DNA from: Scatophagus argus
Lineage: Eukaryota > Chordata > Actinopteri > Scatophagidae
Length of the DNA: 64,000 bases
NCBI RefSeq assembly: GCF_020382885.2
Contig: NC_058497.1
Coordinates: forward strand, 17,414,330 to 17,478,329
Direction: 5' to 3'
Position 1 is the stretch's first letter; each line of letters begins with the position of its first letter. Positions 12,394-25,930 of the stretch are shown here, piece by piece. Under the pieces are notes generated by a model. That model did no database searches, had not been told where the DNA came from, and was given only the letters and a program-made list of their open reading frames with translations. The position numbers and the translations under genes were made by a program.

Positions 12394-13814
12394 TTGCTTA
12401 GCAGACTGTGAAGTTGACATCCATCTTCATTTCATTTAGACTTGCCTTGTACTGCTTTGAAATTTTTCAGTGGTATAGAGTATAATTTTATGTATGACAT
12501 AACATATTGAAATGACAGAATTTAATGCAATGTTATACACAGAGATCTCAAGGAATACACAAATAAACTTGCAGTCCTAATCTAGAATACTTTGTCAAAT
12601 CCCTTAATGTTAATACAGTTTATAAACCATGATCAACTAATAAAATCAGAATTTTCATATATTTTTTGTTCGTTAATTTTAAATTAACTTCAGTTCAATT
12701 TTGATCAGATCAGAAAACCCTTCAAAGCATGTTATAAAACTAATTGGCCTGGCCTGAAAAGCAGAACAGAGTAGAGCTATACCATCGTCAAGGCTGCTCC
12801 TTTTGGTTCTGTTAATTGCGACAGGAGACTGTTTGTGGAGTGTAAGGTACAGGTTAAAGATAGCAGCTTTGTCATTGGAGGCATCTTTTGATTTCTCATG
12901 GGGGAAGATTATGTTAATTTTAAGATTTCAGACAGTTCCAGAAGTATGGAAAATCAGTTTCACTGCCATCAGCCATAATAGACTCAGCAAAATAAATAAA
13001 TGTGTGCTACCTGCTCATCTTCAAACATCAGACGGACAGAAAGTTAGCAATTAGCTGGTGAACACAGAAAAGCATTTCACGGCTAAACAGTTAATGGAGG
13101 CCACAACAGACCTAAAACTTAGATCAGTATTGAACTGGCCTTCAGACTCCAAACAAATGCTGATATTGCTCTGTGTCTCCTTGATGTGTAAACAAGCAGA
13201 CACACATCAAGATAACATAATCAAACTAAAAAATAAGATTAAAGAAAAAAAGATTAAAGATCAATAATTTTTAAATAGCAAGGGGCTGAAAACTGTAGCC
13301 AGAGCAGAAGTGACAAAAAGTGTAATTCCTTGAATGGCCACTTGAGGCTGGCTCCAAGTGTGAGTCATTTGCCTTAAATAAACATGTTTACAGCCTGGAA
13401 CAAAAAGCAGTTTTGGTGTCAACAGATATTTTCTCTATTCTTGACATATCTTCACTATGCTCACTTCACTATGTAATTCAACATCAGTCCAAGGCTCTGA
13501 TGTGACTGATGAATGCCGGCATCAGTACCAATTTAAGTTAGCCTAAAGGCTGAACTGAACATGAACATACAGACAGACACAACCTTAGTGCCTGCTGTTG
13601 CTCACCAGGTCACAGCTGAGCAGCTGGATGGCAAGGTATTCTGGTTGTTTGGGACAAATAAGGCTGCGGTCACATTTGTGTGATTAAACTGAAGAATACA
13701 AATGATCCTGCGATCAAAACTTGTGTGAATGACAATGTGCAAATGTGCTTCACTTTCTTGATAGCTTGAGCTAGGCAGATGTGTTTCAGTAACTTCATTT
13801 GACTCCATCTGAGT

Positions 13815-13835
13815 CCCCCCCCCCCCCCCCCCCCC
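13815..13835 (+). repeat. poly-C run (21 C)
   Basis: This is an uninterrupted run of 21 C, hence 21 G on the other strand, about 220 nt before the ATG of receptor 4. Run lengths of this kind are prone to assembly error. Confidence 0.9.
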
Positions 13836-13860
13836 TTTGCCCATTTTTGGATGAGAAGTG

Positions 13861-13980
13861 AGGCAGAGTCAGGCACTGCCAAGATGGCAGCAGCTGGATC
13901 CGCCCACGCCGAGCTTCAAAGTGAACATCTATATCTGACGTTGCAGTGATTCCACTCTCTATCGTACAGATTATGATAAA
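13861..13980 (+). promoter_or_regulatory. promoter of receptor 4 (type II)
   Basis: It holds GCAGAGTCAGGCACTGCC followed by AAGATGGC (a YY1-like core), then CTGACGTTGCAGTG and GATAAATA at 13975, 79 nt before the ATG. The same order occurs before receptors 5 and 8, and none of it before the other genes. Function is inferred from conservation. Confidence 0.6.
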
Positions 13981-14053
13981 TACCCGTGCAAACCTTTCAT
14001 TACCTCTGAGGGAATCTGTAATGCCACCCAGTGGTTTACCTCTCTCAGCCTGT

Positions 14054-17000
14054 ATGATGTCCACGCAGAGGTGGCCAGAGCAGGGTTGGGCACTCTTGCA
14101 GCTGTTGTTAGCAGCATCTGTCTCTCAGGCTGAGGAGCCGGTGTGCAGTCGGAGAGGTGATCTGGTCAATCCCCAGCTATCTAAGGATGGAGACATTATG
14201 CTGGGGGGAATCTTCACTTTCCATGGCAGCTGGATAAACAGACAAGAAACGTACCTGTACAAACCACTGCCACTACAATGCACCAGGTAAATTAAAGCAT
14301 AGATATATATTTAGATCTGCAATGTCTCAGAGAAAGCAACATGGTATAAAATTAAAATAGTAATAAAATAGAACTGACTAGGAAAATGTTTTGTTTGTTT
14401 GTTTGTTTCTTGTAACATGCAATACCACAAAATGCATTTAGTTACAATGTTAATGTTTCCATTTGAAGAATAAACTTGTTTTGATTTCAACAAATATAAC
14501 TGTCCTCGTCAAGTTTGAATTTCAGAGGGTTCCAGTACGCCCAGGCTATGCTTTTTGCCATAGAGGAGATTAATAACAGCACAGTTCTGCTGCCTGGCAT
14601 CTCTTTGGGATATAAAGTCTACGATTTCTGTAGCTCTGTTGTCAGAGGAGTGAGGGTTGCACTGGCCTCAGTGAATAGTAATGAAATGGTATTTGCGCCC
14701 TCTGAGGAACCATGTACTCGACCTGCCGAAGTGCAGGCTCTTTTGGGAGTGACCTCTTCCTCTCCTTGCATGGCTATAGCTACGGTCATTGGACCCTTTC
14801 ATATCCCACTGGTGAGTAAAAATTATAACAATGAATTTATAAGATTTGAGGCAAAATACAATTCTGTAATTCTTGTAGTGAATCATAGCAAATGGTGTTT
14901 TAAAACAACTGTAGTTTTATATGTAAATCTGTGATATACATATTCATCCTTGGATGTAATTTTGTTTTCTTTTAGATCAGCCACTTTGCTACTTGTGCTT
15001 GTCTCAGTGATAAAACCAAGTACCCATCCTTCCTCAGAACAATACCCAGTGACTACTACCAGAGCAGAGCCCTGGCCCAGTTGGTCAAGCACTTTGGTTG
15101 GACTTGGGTTGGAGCTATTAGAACAAATGATGATTATGGCAATAAGGGCATGGCCACATTTACAGAAACTGCCCAGCAGCTGGGCATCTGTATGGAGTAC
15201 TCTGTGCCCTTCTTTAGAACAGATCCACCAGACAAAATACAAAAGATCGTTGATATTATCAAGGCCTCCACTTCCAAAGTGATTGTTGGTTTTCTTGCCA
15301 ACATGGACATGGATGTGCTCATACATGTGTTATCTCAACACAACCTGACTGGATACCAGTGGGTAGGCAGTGAGGGCTGGATTGTTGATTCCCAAACTGC
15401 AGCCATGAATAGACATCACATTCTGGATGGTGCCATAGGCCTGTCCATCCCCAAAGCACATGTCAGTGGCATGCGAGAGTTCATGTTGAATGTGAAGCCA
15501 CTCAATTCATCTAGTAATGAATTGTTTGCACAATTTTGGGAGAAATTATTTAGCTGTAAGTTCAAGCAATTAAAGACATCAGCAGAGAATCAGAGTGAGT
15601 GTACTGGACATGAAGATTTGACTGGAGTGCAAAACAGCTTCACTGACATGTCGCTCATGCCTATCTTTTACAATGTCTATAAAGGAGTTTATGCTGTGGC
15701 CCACGCACTTCACACTGTTCTCAACTGTAATAAAACATGTGACAAAAAGGTGCAGCTAGATCCATTAATGGTGAGTTGAACACACCAGACTTACTTTCTT
15801 ATAACAGTAACAAAGAAATGTTTTTGGGAACAAGAGCATGCTGGCAGTAGAATTAAAATATGTCAGCTAATGATCTACACTGGCGTACATCCTTTTAGAT
15901 TTTACAGCACATAAGAAAGACTCGCTTCACAACAAAGGAAGGAGATGAGGTTTACTTTGATGAGAATGGAGACCCAGCAGCAAAGTATGAAATTATAAAC
16001 TGGCAGCCAAGAGAAAATGGCATCGTGGACTTTGTCACAGTTGGTCTTTATGATGCGTCTTTACCTGCAGATCAACAGCTGAATCTGCAAAATAAGTCTT
16101 TAATTTGGGCACAGAACTCACATCAGGTGAAGTATCATGTGGTCTCTGCAACTGGTAAAAAATTTGAATTGTTACAAGTTATTTAATATTGTGACTATAT
16201 TGTCACTTTTGGTCTCAGTGTCACTGAAGTAACAGTACATGTGTTCAATAACAACACCTTGTCAAAGCGAGTGCATACATAATTTGTCTCACTGTCATTT
16301 TCTTTATGCAGGTGCCTTTGTCAGTCTGCAGTGAGAAATGTCCCCCAGGAACTCGCAAGGTTCTGCAGAAAGGAAAGCCTGTCTGCTGCTATGACTGTAT
16401 AAGATGTGCGGAGGGAGAAATAAGCAACATTACAGGTGTAGTAATACCTAATGTAAGACACAACAGTCATATTCACATGCCTTTCAAATGTAAAAAACGA
16501 TTTTTCATGTAAATTTGAAAGCAACATTATTTGTGGAGTTCTTGTAGGTTGTGATTGTGTACATTAGTATGTGACATATCCCAAACACAAAGATCAGTCT
16601 GAAGTTAGGCACATGAATTTATGCAGTCATGGAAATGAATATAAAGATCATAGCCCTAATGTGAACATGTACGTACATTTAGATCAAGTTTGATGTCATA
16701 GTTTATAGGAGCAATGAGAAAATTCTTGGCATCATTCTCATACTTCTGGTTTAACATCCACGGCAGGAGAAAGGAGGGGTAGTTGTAGTGTGTCAGCATT
16801 GTCAGAAGTGTGTTATTTGATATACCCTTAACGATTAATTATAAAATAAAATTTTCAGGTAAAGATAAAAATCATTGATGATGATATCTTGTAGCTGTCA
16901 ACTCAAAAAGAAAAGATATACATGTCTTAAGCAACACCTGCTTTTATGTTTTTTTCAGATTCTATCACCTGTGTGCGATGCCACCCTGAGTTCTGGTCAA

Positions 17001-17872
17001 ATGAGAGAAGAGATGCCTGTGTAAAGAAGGAGGCAGAGTTTTTATCATATGAAGAGGTCATGGGAGCACTGCTCACTGCTGCCTCCCTGTTTGGAACTTG
17101 TATGACTGTTGTTGTAGCATTCATTTTCTTCAGATACAGGACGACTCCTGTTGTCAGGGCCAACAACTCTGAGCTGAGCTTCCTGCTGCTCTTCTCCTTG
17201 ACTCTGTGTTTCCTGTGTTCTCTGACCTTCATCGGCCAGCCCTCTGAGTGGTCCTGCATGCTGCGACACACTGCATTTGGCATCACCTTTGTCCTCTGTA
17301 TCTCTTGTGTTCTGGGGAAAACAATAGTGGTGTTGATGGCCTTCAGGGCCACACTTCCAGGTAGTAATGTGATGAAATGGTTTGGGCCTGCACAACAGAA
17401 ACTCAGTGTTCTGGGTTTCACTCTTATACAAGTTGTCATATGTGTCCTCTGGTTAACAATTTCTCCTCCTTTTCCCTTTAATAATTTTAAGACGTTCAAG
17501 GACAAAATCATCTTAGAGTGCGCTCTGGGCTCAGCTGTAGGCTTTTGGGCTGTGCTTGGGTACATCGGACTTCTGGCCATGTTGTGTTTTATTCTCGCTT
17601 TTCTGGCTCGTAAACTGCCTGACAATTTCAACGAAGCCAAATTTATCACCTTTAGCATGCTGATATTCTGTGCAGTATGGGTCACTTTTATCCCAGCGTA
17701 TGTCAGCTCTCCTGGGAAGTTCAGTGTTGCTGTGGAGATATTTGCTATTCTGGCTTCAAGTTTTGGACTGCTGATTTGTATTTTTATTCCAAAATGTTAT
17801 ATCATCTTACTGAAACCGGAGAAGAATACAAAAAAGAATATGATGGGGAAGGGGGCACCAAAACCATTGTGA
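14054..17872 (+). CDS. OlfC/V2R-like class C chemoreceptor 4 (complete, 6 exons)
   Basis: Exons are 14054-14286, 14526-14811, 14976-15770, 15899-16126, 16312-16435 and 16959-17872, giving 859 aa. Residues 1-26 ([10 protein letters not shown] through SVSQA) are the signal peptide; 27-514 the Venus-flytrap domain; about 515-575 the nine-cysteine linker; about 590-835 seven helices ending in PKCY. Ser156, Thr179, Asp199, Tyr227 and Glu306 keep the amino-acid pocket pattern of CaSR and mGluR1. Variable patches read ANMDMD, GSEGWIV and, in the first intracellular loop, RYRTTP. It shares its promoter type and the KPL tail with receptors 5 and 8, and the [10 protein letters not shown] segment with receptor 8. 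An in-frame upstream ATG at 14021 is possible. Confidence 0.93.
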
Positions 17873-17926
17873 AAACTTAAACTCATGTGGTGGCAAAGAC
17901 ATTGCAGTACACTATATTCTTTTCTT

Positions 17927-17932
17927 AATAAA
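17927..17932 (+). promoter_or_regulatory. polyadenylation signal of receptor 4
   Basis: An AATAAA hexamer (TTAATAAATTG) lies 55 nt after the stop, at the same spacing as behind receptor 3. Confidence 0.55.
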
Positions 17933-18099
17933 TTGTTCGCCAGACTGTCAAGTTGACATCCATCTTTATTTCACTGAAGACTCACATTGCAGTAATGTTT
18001 CCACTGTATATAATTTCATTTGTGATGCAGCATATTACGATGAAATCATTTGACAAATGTAACATGCAATCATACTGATCATCTTTTAATGGTAAATTT

Positions 18100-18200
18100 T
18101 CACACATCTGCGTGTGGCCTGACCATTGGCAGACAATTGGGATTCAGTGTCTTGCTTTAAGACACTTAAAACCTTTTCACACCGGACCACAAGCCCAGTA
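18100..18200. repeat. dispersed repeat shared by 3' flanks, copy 1
   Basis: It contains TGACCATTGGCAGACAATTG and CAGTGTCTTGCTTTAAGACA. Related copies lie at 42960-43075 and 49170-49270, behind receptors 8 and 9, at a similar distance from the stop codon. It looks like an old interspersed element duplicated together with the genes. Confidence 0.55.
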
Positions 18201-18840
18201 GCACTGACCAATATTTGGCTTTTGACACTGGACGAAGAACCCTGTAACACTGACTAATATTTAACATTTGTGTTCATATGGAAAGGATCCAAACAGCATT
18301 CATTCCTCGGTCAAATAAATCTTCTGTCATGTGTATTTATTGGCTCCAGCGTCTTGAACTTCTGGATGTTGGTGCGTATAGTTTTTCATTCATCTCTAGC
18401 GATGGCAAAGCTGTCTATTGGCAACAGGAAAGGTCTCAACCATCTATTCTTAGGCCAGTTTGCCCATGTAAATCAACTTTGATCACTTTTCCTTGTTAAT
18501 GAAGGTGTTTAAAGTTGATAATTGACCAAACTTTTGGTCATATCTTTGAAATAATCCCATGGTCAGCACCCCAAGTAATGGATGAACATGTAGAACGCAA
18601 TTTGTGTGGATAAACTAAAAATGTTAGCTTTACAGTGAGTTTGAAATCAACACCTTCTCCTTCCCTCAAGCGTAAGCGTGAATAATATGATATGTCTGTG
18701 AACACAGCACTAGCTTAGCCTGTAACCTCTATTAGATTAGTAGCTTTGAGCGAGACGGCTCTTTTTCAGTATCTCAACTTCATTCAACTTCTCTGAACCA
18801 CCTCTTCACCTTTCTGGCCTTGATTGGATTAGCCAGAAGT

Positions 18841-18975
18841 TAGGCGGAGTCAGGCACTGCCAAGATGGACGTAGGTGGAACCGTCCACATCGAGATCTAC
18901 AAGGACTCTTCAGAAACCTGTGAGTGACGTTACAGTGGCTCCGTCCCCTATTTGTAACACAGTGATAAATATAAG
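18841..18975 (+). promoter_or_regulatory. promoter of receptor 5 (type II)
   Basis: It holds GGCGGAGTCAGGCACTGCC, AAGATGGA, GTGACGTTACAGTG and GATAAATA at 18964, 78 nt before the ATG, in the same order as before receptors 4 and 8. Confidence 0.6.
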
Positions 18976-19041
18976 TGCAAGCCTTTCATTACTTTGAGGG
19001 AACCTGTAAGGCCAGCCAGTGGTTTAACTCTTTCAGTCATT

Positions 19042-22000
19042 ATGATGTCCTCACTGAGTTGGCTGGAGCAGGGTTGGGCTCTCATACAACTGTTGCTGGT
19101 GGTGTCTATCTCCCAGGCCGAGGAGAAGGTGTGCAGGCAGATAGGGGATCCAGAGAATGCGCAGCTATCTAAGGATGGTGATATTATGTTGGGCGGAATC
19201 TTCTCTTTCCACAGCAGCTGGATAAACAGACAGGTTACCTACATGCACAAACCACTACCATTACAATGCACTAGGTAATTTAATTATTATTACTACCATA
19301 AAAAACATTTATTTAGAAAATGTTCTTGAACAGAGTATTAAAATTTGTTCCAGTACAATACCATTAAATGCATTTAGTTCGTATGATGCTGTGTGTGTTT
19401 CAACAAAACCTGGTTGTAATTTCAACATTTCAACTGTCCTTATCAAGTTTGAATTTCAGAGGGTTCCAGTTTGCCCAGGCTATGCTTTTTGCCATAGAAG
19501 AAATTAATAACAGCACAGACCTGCTGCCTGGCATCTCTTTGGGATATAAAATTCATGATATCTGTGGCTCTATTGCAAGAGGTGTGAGGGTCACACTGGC
19601 CTTGGCAAATGGTGATCAAGTGGGATCTGCACCCAGTGAGGCACCATGTACTCGACCTGCCCAAGTGCAGGCCATTATGGCAGCAATCTCTTCCTCTCCT
19701 TGCATGGCAATAGCTACTGTCATTGGATCTTTTCATATACCATTGGTGGGTAGGAATGGAAAAAAGAAATGACATTTGTGAAAAATAATCCTTCTTCCGT
19801 AAAAAAGGTTTTACAAAAATTGTAGTGCGTTATGAAAATCTGTAATATACATTTTTGGCTGAGGATATCTATTTTCTTCTTTTAGATCAGCCACTTTGCT
19901 ACTTGTGCTTGTCTCAGTGATAAAACCAAGTACCCATCCTTCCTCAGAACAATACCCAGTGACTACTACCAGAGCAGAGCCCTGGCCCAGTTGGTCAAGC
20001 ACTTTGGTTGGACTTGGATTGGAGCAATTAGAACAAATGATGATTATGGCAATAATGGCATGGCCACGTTTACAGAAGCCGCCCAGCAGCTGGGCATCTG
20101 TCTGGAGTACTCTGTGTCTTTCTTTAGAACAGATCCACCAGACAAAATACAAAAGATAATTGACATTATTAAGGCCTCCACTTCCAATGTGATTGTTGCT
20201 TTTCTCACCAGCATGGACATGGATGTGCTCATAGATGTGTTATCTCAACACAACCTGACTGGATACCAGTGGGTAGGCAGTGAGGGCTGGATTGTTGATT
20301 CCCAAACTGTAGCCATGAATAGACATCACATTCTGGATGGTGCCATAGGCCTGTCCATCCCCGAAGCACATGTCAGTGGCATGAGAGAGTTCATGTTGGA
20401 TGTGAAGCCACTCAGTTCATCAAGTAATGAATTGTTTGCACAATTTTGGGAGAAATTATTTAGATGTAAGTTCAAACGTTCAAATTCATCAGCAGAGAAT
20501 CAGAGTGAGTGTACTGGACAAGAAGATGTGACTGGAGTGCAAAACAGCTTCACTGATATGTCGCTCATGCCTATCTTTTACAATGTCTATAAAGGAGTTT
20601 ATGCTGTGGCCCACGCACTTCATGCCATTCTCAACTGTAATAAAACATGTGACAAAAATATGCTGCTGGATCCACTAACAGTGAGTTGATGACCATATAT
20701 TTATAGGTTTTACATTCAGGAAGAATGACAAAAAGTGGAGTAAATTTTGGAGAAATGTTGTAGTCTATCATTCATGCTGTTGAGACAACAGATCTAAAAA
20801 TATGTCAGCTAAAGATCTACACTGATGTATTTTCTTTCAGATTTTACAGCACATAAGAAAGATTCAGTTCAAAACAAAGGAAGGAGATGAAGTTTACTTT
20901 GATGAGAATGGAGACCCAGCAGCAAAGTATGAAATTATAAACTGGCAGCCAACAGAAAATGGCATTGTGGACTTTGTTACAGTTGGTTTTTATGATGCGT
21001 CTTTGTCAGCAGATAAACAGCTGAATCTGCAAAATAAATCTTTAATTTGGGCACAGAACTCACATCAGGTAAACTATGATGTGGTCACTGCAAATGCTAG
21101 ATACAATCTATTTGAATTCTTACAGTGTAAGTTACTGAATATTACATTTAGTGTATTGTCACTTTTAGTCTTGATGTCTTTCAAGTAACAATAGATGCAT
21201 GCAATGACAACACCTTTTCAAAATGAATACTCATATATTTTGTTCATGCAGGTGCCTTTGTCAGTTTGCAACAAGAAATGTCCCCCAGGAACTCGCAAGG
21301 TTCTGCAGAAAGGAAAGCCTGTCTGCTGCTATGACTGTATAAGATGTGCAGAGGGAGAAATAAGCAACATTACAGGTGAAGGAACATTTCATTCAAGAGA
21401 AAACAAAAATTTAGAAACTGCCATGTTCACAGTGTATAAAAAATGGCAGATTTTTATTTAATTTCAAAAGCAATTTCTATGGGTAGCAAGTATACATTTT
21501 TTTTCAGGAAAAGGAAAATCTGTATCATTCCATGAAAAATCAGTACCCAAATAAATAGTGATACATCAACCTGAAATCAGGTGCATACATTTATGCATTC
21601 ATGGAAATGCATAGCAAGGATAATGATTTCTGTTATTTTTCCAGATTCTATCACCTGTGTGCGATGCCACCCTGACTTCTGGTCAAATGAGAGAAGAGAT
21701 GCCTGTGTAAAGAAGGAGGCAGAGTTTCTATCATATGAAGAGGTCATGGGAGCACTGCTCACTGCTGCCTCACTGTTTGGAACATGTATGACTGCTGTTG
21801 TAGCTTTCATTTTCTTCACACACAGGACGACTCCTGTTGTCAGGGCCAACAACTCTGAGCTGAGCTTCCTGCTGCTCTTCTCCTTGACTCTGTGTTTCCT
21901 GTGTTCCCTGACCTTCATCGGTCGGCCCTCTGAGTGGTCCTGCATGCTGCGACACACTGCATTTGGGATCACCTTTGTCCTCTGTATCTCTTGTGTTCTG

Positions 22001-22558
22001 GGGAAAACAATAGTGGTGTTGATGGCCTTCAGGGCCACACTTCCAGGTAGTAATGTGATGAAATGGTTTGGGCCTGCACAGCAGAGACTCAGTGTTCTGG
22101 GTTTCACTGTCATACAAGTTGTCATATGTGTCCTCTGGTTAACAATTTCTCCTCCTTTTCCCTTTAATAATTTTAAGACGTTCAAGGACAAAATCATCTT
22201 AGAGTGCGCTCTGGGCTCAGTTGTAGGCTTTTGGGCTGTGCTTGGGTACATCGGACTTCTGGCCATGTTGTGTTTTATTCTCGCTTTTCTGGCTCGGAAA
22301 CTGCCTGATAATTTCAATGAAGCCAAATTTATCACCTTTAGCATGCTGATATTCTGTGCAGTATGGATCACTTTTATCCCAGCGTATGTCAGCTCTCCTG
22401 GGAAGTTCAGTGTTGCTGTGGAGATATTTGCTATTCTTGCTTCAAGTTTTGGGCTGCTGATTTGTATTTTTATTCCAAAATGTTATATTATCTTACTGAA
22501 ACCAGAGAAGAATACAAAAAAGAATATGATGGGAAAGAGGGCACCAAAACCATTGTGA
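19042..22558 (+). CDS. OlfC/V2R-like class C chemoreceptor 5 (complete, 6 exons)
   Basis: Exons are 19042-19274, 19460-19745, 19886-20680, 20841-21068, 21252-21375 and 21645-22558, giving 859 aa. It is the most compact of genes 2-9, with all introns under 270 bases. The domain order and the pocket residues Ser156, Thr179, Asp199, Tyr227 and Glu306 match the family. The signal peptide differs from its neighbours ([10 protein letters not shown]). Pocket-lip sequence is MAAISSSPC where most have TSSSPC, with the key middle Ser kept. Patches read [12 protein letters not shown] and GSEGWIV, close to receptor 4. The loop after helix 1 is THRTTP. Exon 1 ends in TAG before GTAATT; the T-A-G is read out of frame, so it is not a stop. 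There is no upstream in-frame ATG at the usual place, which supports the chosen start. No AATAAA lies near the stop; GATAAA at 22643 may serve. Confidence 0.92.
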
Positions 22559-25500
22559 GAAGTCCAAACAAATACACAAGCCCATTATCTAACTCCTTAG
22601 TGATTTCATAACATTTAATGATGTTTATGAAATTGCAGTAAAATGATAAAATCCATAGTTTCACACACCACCTTTGGCTTAATTTGTTTGGTTTCCCTTA
22701 GATTTCTGAGATTTCAGCTTTGATAATTTCCCACTGCTGTTGAATGTGTATAAATCTGCCATGACTTCTACGGCTGATTGGACTGGCCTGAAGAGCAAAG
22801 CAGGACAATGCTATTTTAGAGGTGGCTCCAATTTGTGTTATATATCCTGATAGTTTGAATGGAGCTTAGGATGCAGTACATATCAAAAGTTTTCTCCCCC
22901 TTTGATGTTTCCTCTTTTTATTGCTGTTATAAATGGATTTGTGGTCAAAAGAATTTGACTTTCTTGACAAAAATCAAAATGAAAACATATTTCTTAAGAT
23001 GTGATATAAAATGCATAAATATTCACCCCCTTGCACATTTGGCTGCACTCACAGCACTAAGCCTGTGTGAATAGGTCAGAGTCAGGCTTGCATGTCTGAA
23101 CACTGTAATTTTACTCTATTCTTGTTTGCAAAATTACTCAAGCTCTGTCAGGTTGCACAGGGATCAGGTCTGAATAGACCTTTTCGTGTCCAGCCCCAAA
23201 ATCTATAGTGGATTCATATCTGTGGAATTGACTCGGCCACTCCATAACATTCATCCTGTTGTCTTTAAACCATTTCTGTGTGGCTTTCAGTGTAAACTTC
23301 AGATCATTCTCTTGCTGTAAAATAAATCCTCTCAAGTCGTAGTTCTCTTGCAGATTGATTCAGATTATCCTCCAAGACCTCCCTATATTTGGTTACGTTC
23401 ATTTTACCCTCTGTCTTTACAAGCCTTCCAGGGTCTGCTGCTGAGAAGCATCCCCACAGCATGATGCTGCCGCCATCATGCTTCACAAGGGGGGTGGTAT
23501 GTTTGTGGTGATGAACGACATTTGGTGTCCACCAAATGTAACCTGTATTCTGATGGCCCAAAAGTTCAATTCTGGTTTAATCAGACCAAAGAATCTTTTT
23601 CAAGTTGACCTTGGAGTCTCCCTATGCTTTTGGGTGAACCCTGGTCGAGTATTAAGATGAGCTTTCTTCCAAGTTTTGACTTAACAAGTAAGTCTCTCCC
23701 ACCTCAGCTGCGGAAGGTTTTCACTCCTTCAAAGTAGTCACAGGTGTCTTGGTGGCCTCCCTCCCTTCTTGCATGGTCACTCACTTTGTGAGGACAGCCT
23801 GGTCTAGACAGATTTACACATATACCTTCTTCTTTCACTCAGTCACTTGAGACACATTTACTGCACTCAGGTGATCAGCATATCACTAATTGTGAGACAG
23901 TAGTTGGCTGGACCTTTGCTGAATTAGGTCAGTCACTTTAAAGTGGGTGAATATTTATGCAATCACTTATTTTACATTATATATTTTTAATTAATAATTG
24001 CCATTACTTTGTAGAAATATGTTTTCACTTTGACATTAAAGGGTTTTTTATTTTGTAAATTTTGATCACAAAGGCCAGTTGACCTGTCAAACAGAACATT
24101 AAATATCAGATCCTGACCAAAGTGGAAACTATATTCCATAGCACCAGTTGCTGGTGTAGTTGTACATGCAAGAATGAATAGGTGCAACTTTAAAAGAAGA
24201 TCATTTTTAACTTACATTATCTTAAATAAAGGTAAAATAAGGTTAAGGGTTCAACTCAGAAGGTGATTTGAAACACTATTCCAGTTTCATCTGGTGTTGT
24301 GTGAGGCACGGGAGAAAGTGCAACAGCAAATTAGTTTTCCGCAACATGTTCCTGCAATTGTTTCACAATAACAGCGTTGTTAAGAAATGAAGGGTTTTAA
24401 TTCGAAACAGATACAGGAAGTTTCAACAAGGTAATGCGATAACTTTAAGAGTACAAACTGGAGCAGATCACAACTAGCGTACTAAGACATGACCAAATAT
24501 ACTTAACAAAACTAGGGCATTAGAAATAAAGGCCAAATATTAACAGCCATTTTATGTTTTAAAAATTGTGTATTTGATTGGGTTTCTTCTCCATTGCCTA
24601 AACCTGCCTGATGAGCAAGCTGATGTGGTTGGGCTTGCAGAGTTGGCTAACACCTACTTGCGAATCAGCTTGGTATTTCAGCGACAGGACAATCCAACTT
24701 TGGCTGGAGTCAGTGGACCAACCATGTTCATTTAACAGACACTGTATCTTACCTTTTCTTCTGTTTATATTTATGGCCCTCGATCAAACTTGTCATGTTT
24801 CTCACAGTCACACTCTGTGGATTGACAGACTGTGATAGAATTGAAATAAAACATTCTTTGGCATGCGATGTCAAAAGAGAGAGAAAATGTTCCCTTAAAT
24901 TGCTTGTGAATCATCTGTTTGTAGGTGTTTTCTTAAGTTGCAGAGTTCCCAGGGCCATCATAGACATTAGCAAACCAAATGTAACAACCCACTGCACTCA
25001 ACTTACCCAATACAAACTGTCAAATAGACAACTATGTCAGTTAGTTGGTAAACATAGTAAAGCATCTAGCAGCTAAACCATTTGTGCCTACATTCATCAA
25101 CTAGGTACAAAAATGATAATGAAAGAATTGAAATGAAAAGATGATCTTGCTTTGTGAGTGCTTGGTTTATAAATGAGCTGACATTTCTCACACAATAGCC
25201 ATATCCTCTTCATAAAATGAAAGTGTTGCATTCATTGCTTTTTATACTGCCTCCATCTGTCCCTCAAAACAAATAAGTCAGTCACAATGTTACCGCATTT
25301 TTGCATGATTGATATGTTTGTGGGCATTTTAGTGAGTCCAGTCAGTCTAAATCTCTCAACTTTACATCACTGTTTAGAATAGATATTAGAATTCCAGTAT
25401 AAATTTTGCCAACATAATGTTCAGGTGTTAATGTAAAGAAATGTATCTAGTGTTAGTGAATAAAACAGCTAATCTCCAATCACAGTCATGTATACGAGGC

Positions 25501-25795
25501 AACAAGTACTAGCCAGTCCCAGCATAGTAATTTTACCCAGTAACATCACAGCAAAGTAGTTCTAGCCAATAAGAACCTAGTATGGTGGGACTGGACGAGA
25601 CACTTCTAGAGAAAAAAAATAACATGCTATAGGTTTTGTGGAGCCAAGGGGCAGAGTAAGGGAGTCACGTGAAAACAGTCGATTGATTGTCTGTTCTCAC
25701 CCAGGTACAAACAGATGCTCCATATTTAAAATAGATTATGGCCCAAAACTTTTTTCCTGTTTAGGCACCTCCCTTTTCTCAGCCCACCTTGCATG
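22559..25795. other. spacer between receptors 5 and 6
   Basis: This is the longest spacer (3.4 kb from stop to next ATG). It contains a broken Tc1-like element at 22938-24072. From 24073 to 25795 I recognise no gene or element. The part near 25000-25220 resembles the far 5' flanks of receptors 4 and 10. Confidence 0.55.
22938..24072 (-). mobile_element. Tc1/mariner-type DNA transposon, broken
   Basis: The left end TTTGTGGTCAAAA and the inner GTGAAAACATATTT-like and GCATAAATATTCACCC blocks match the right end in inverted orientation (right end closes at 24072), so both inverted terminal repeats of roughly 100 bases remain. Between them, on the minus strand, lies a Tc1 transposase remnant: NTGYIWWTPN, VKHDGGSIMLWGCFSA, then after a frameshift near 23330 KWFKDNRMNVMEWPSQ. 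The N-terminal half is hard to follow and the DDE region is not in one frame, so it cannot make an active transposase. Confidence 0.8.
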
Positions 25796-25858
25796 TCCAC
25801 AGAGAAAAAAATATCACTTTTCAATGATCTTTTGTGAAGCTGTTGCACAATATATAAA
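25796..25858 (+). promoter_or_regulatory. core promoter of receptor 6 (type I)
   Basis: CCACAGAGAAAAAAATATCA lies 43 nt above TATAAA at 25853-25858, 78 nt before the ATG. It is a variant of the type I box. Confidence 0.55.
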
Positions 25859-25930
25859 TATAAGTGTGCACTTCTGAATTACATTAAGGTACATGTGATG
25901 TCTCTCAGTGGTTTATCTCTCTTCGACAGC

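Larger units (their letters stand above)
12335..13860. other. spacer between receptors 3 and 4
   Basis: No gene is visible. The 12730-12830 part resembles the 3' flanks of receptors 5, 7 and 9. Near 13030-13220 it resembles the far 5' flanks of receptors 6 and 10. A run of 21 C lies at 13815-13835. Confidence 0.5.
17873..18840. other. spacer between receptors 4 and 5
   Basis: After about 200 bases of 3' flank comes a repeat at 18100-18200 that recurs behind receptors 8 and 9. The rest has no gene that I can recognise. Small open frames near 18270-18500 have no family features. Confidence 0.5.

Noticed and set aside
24611-25076. Small plus-strand frames between receptors 5 and 6
   Set aside because: They are short, overlapping and without recognisable domains or splice-consistent partners.
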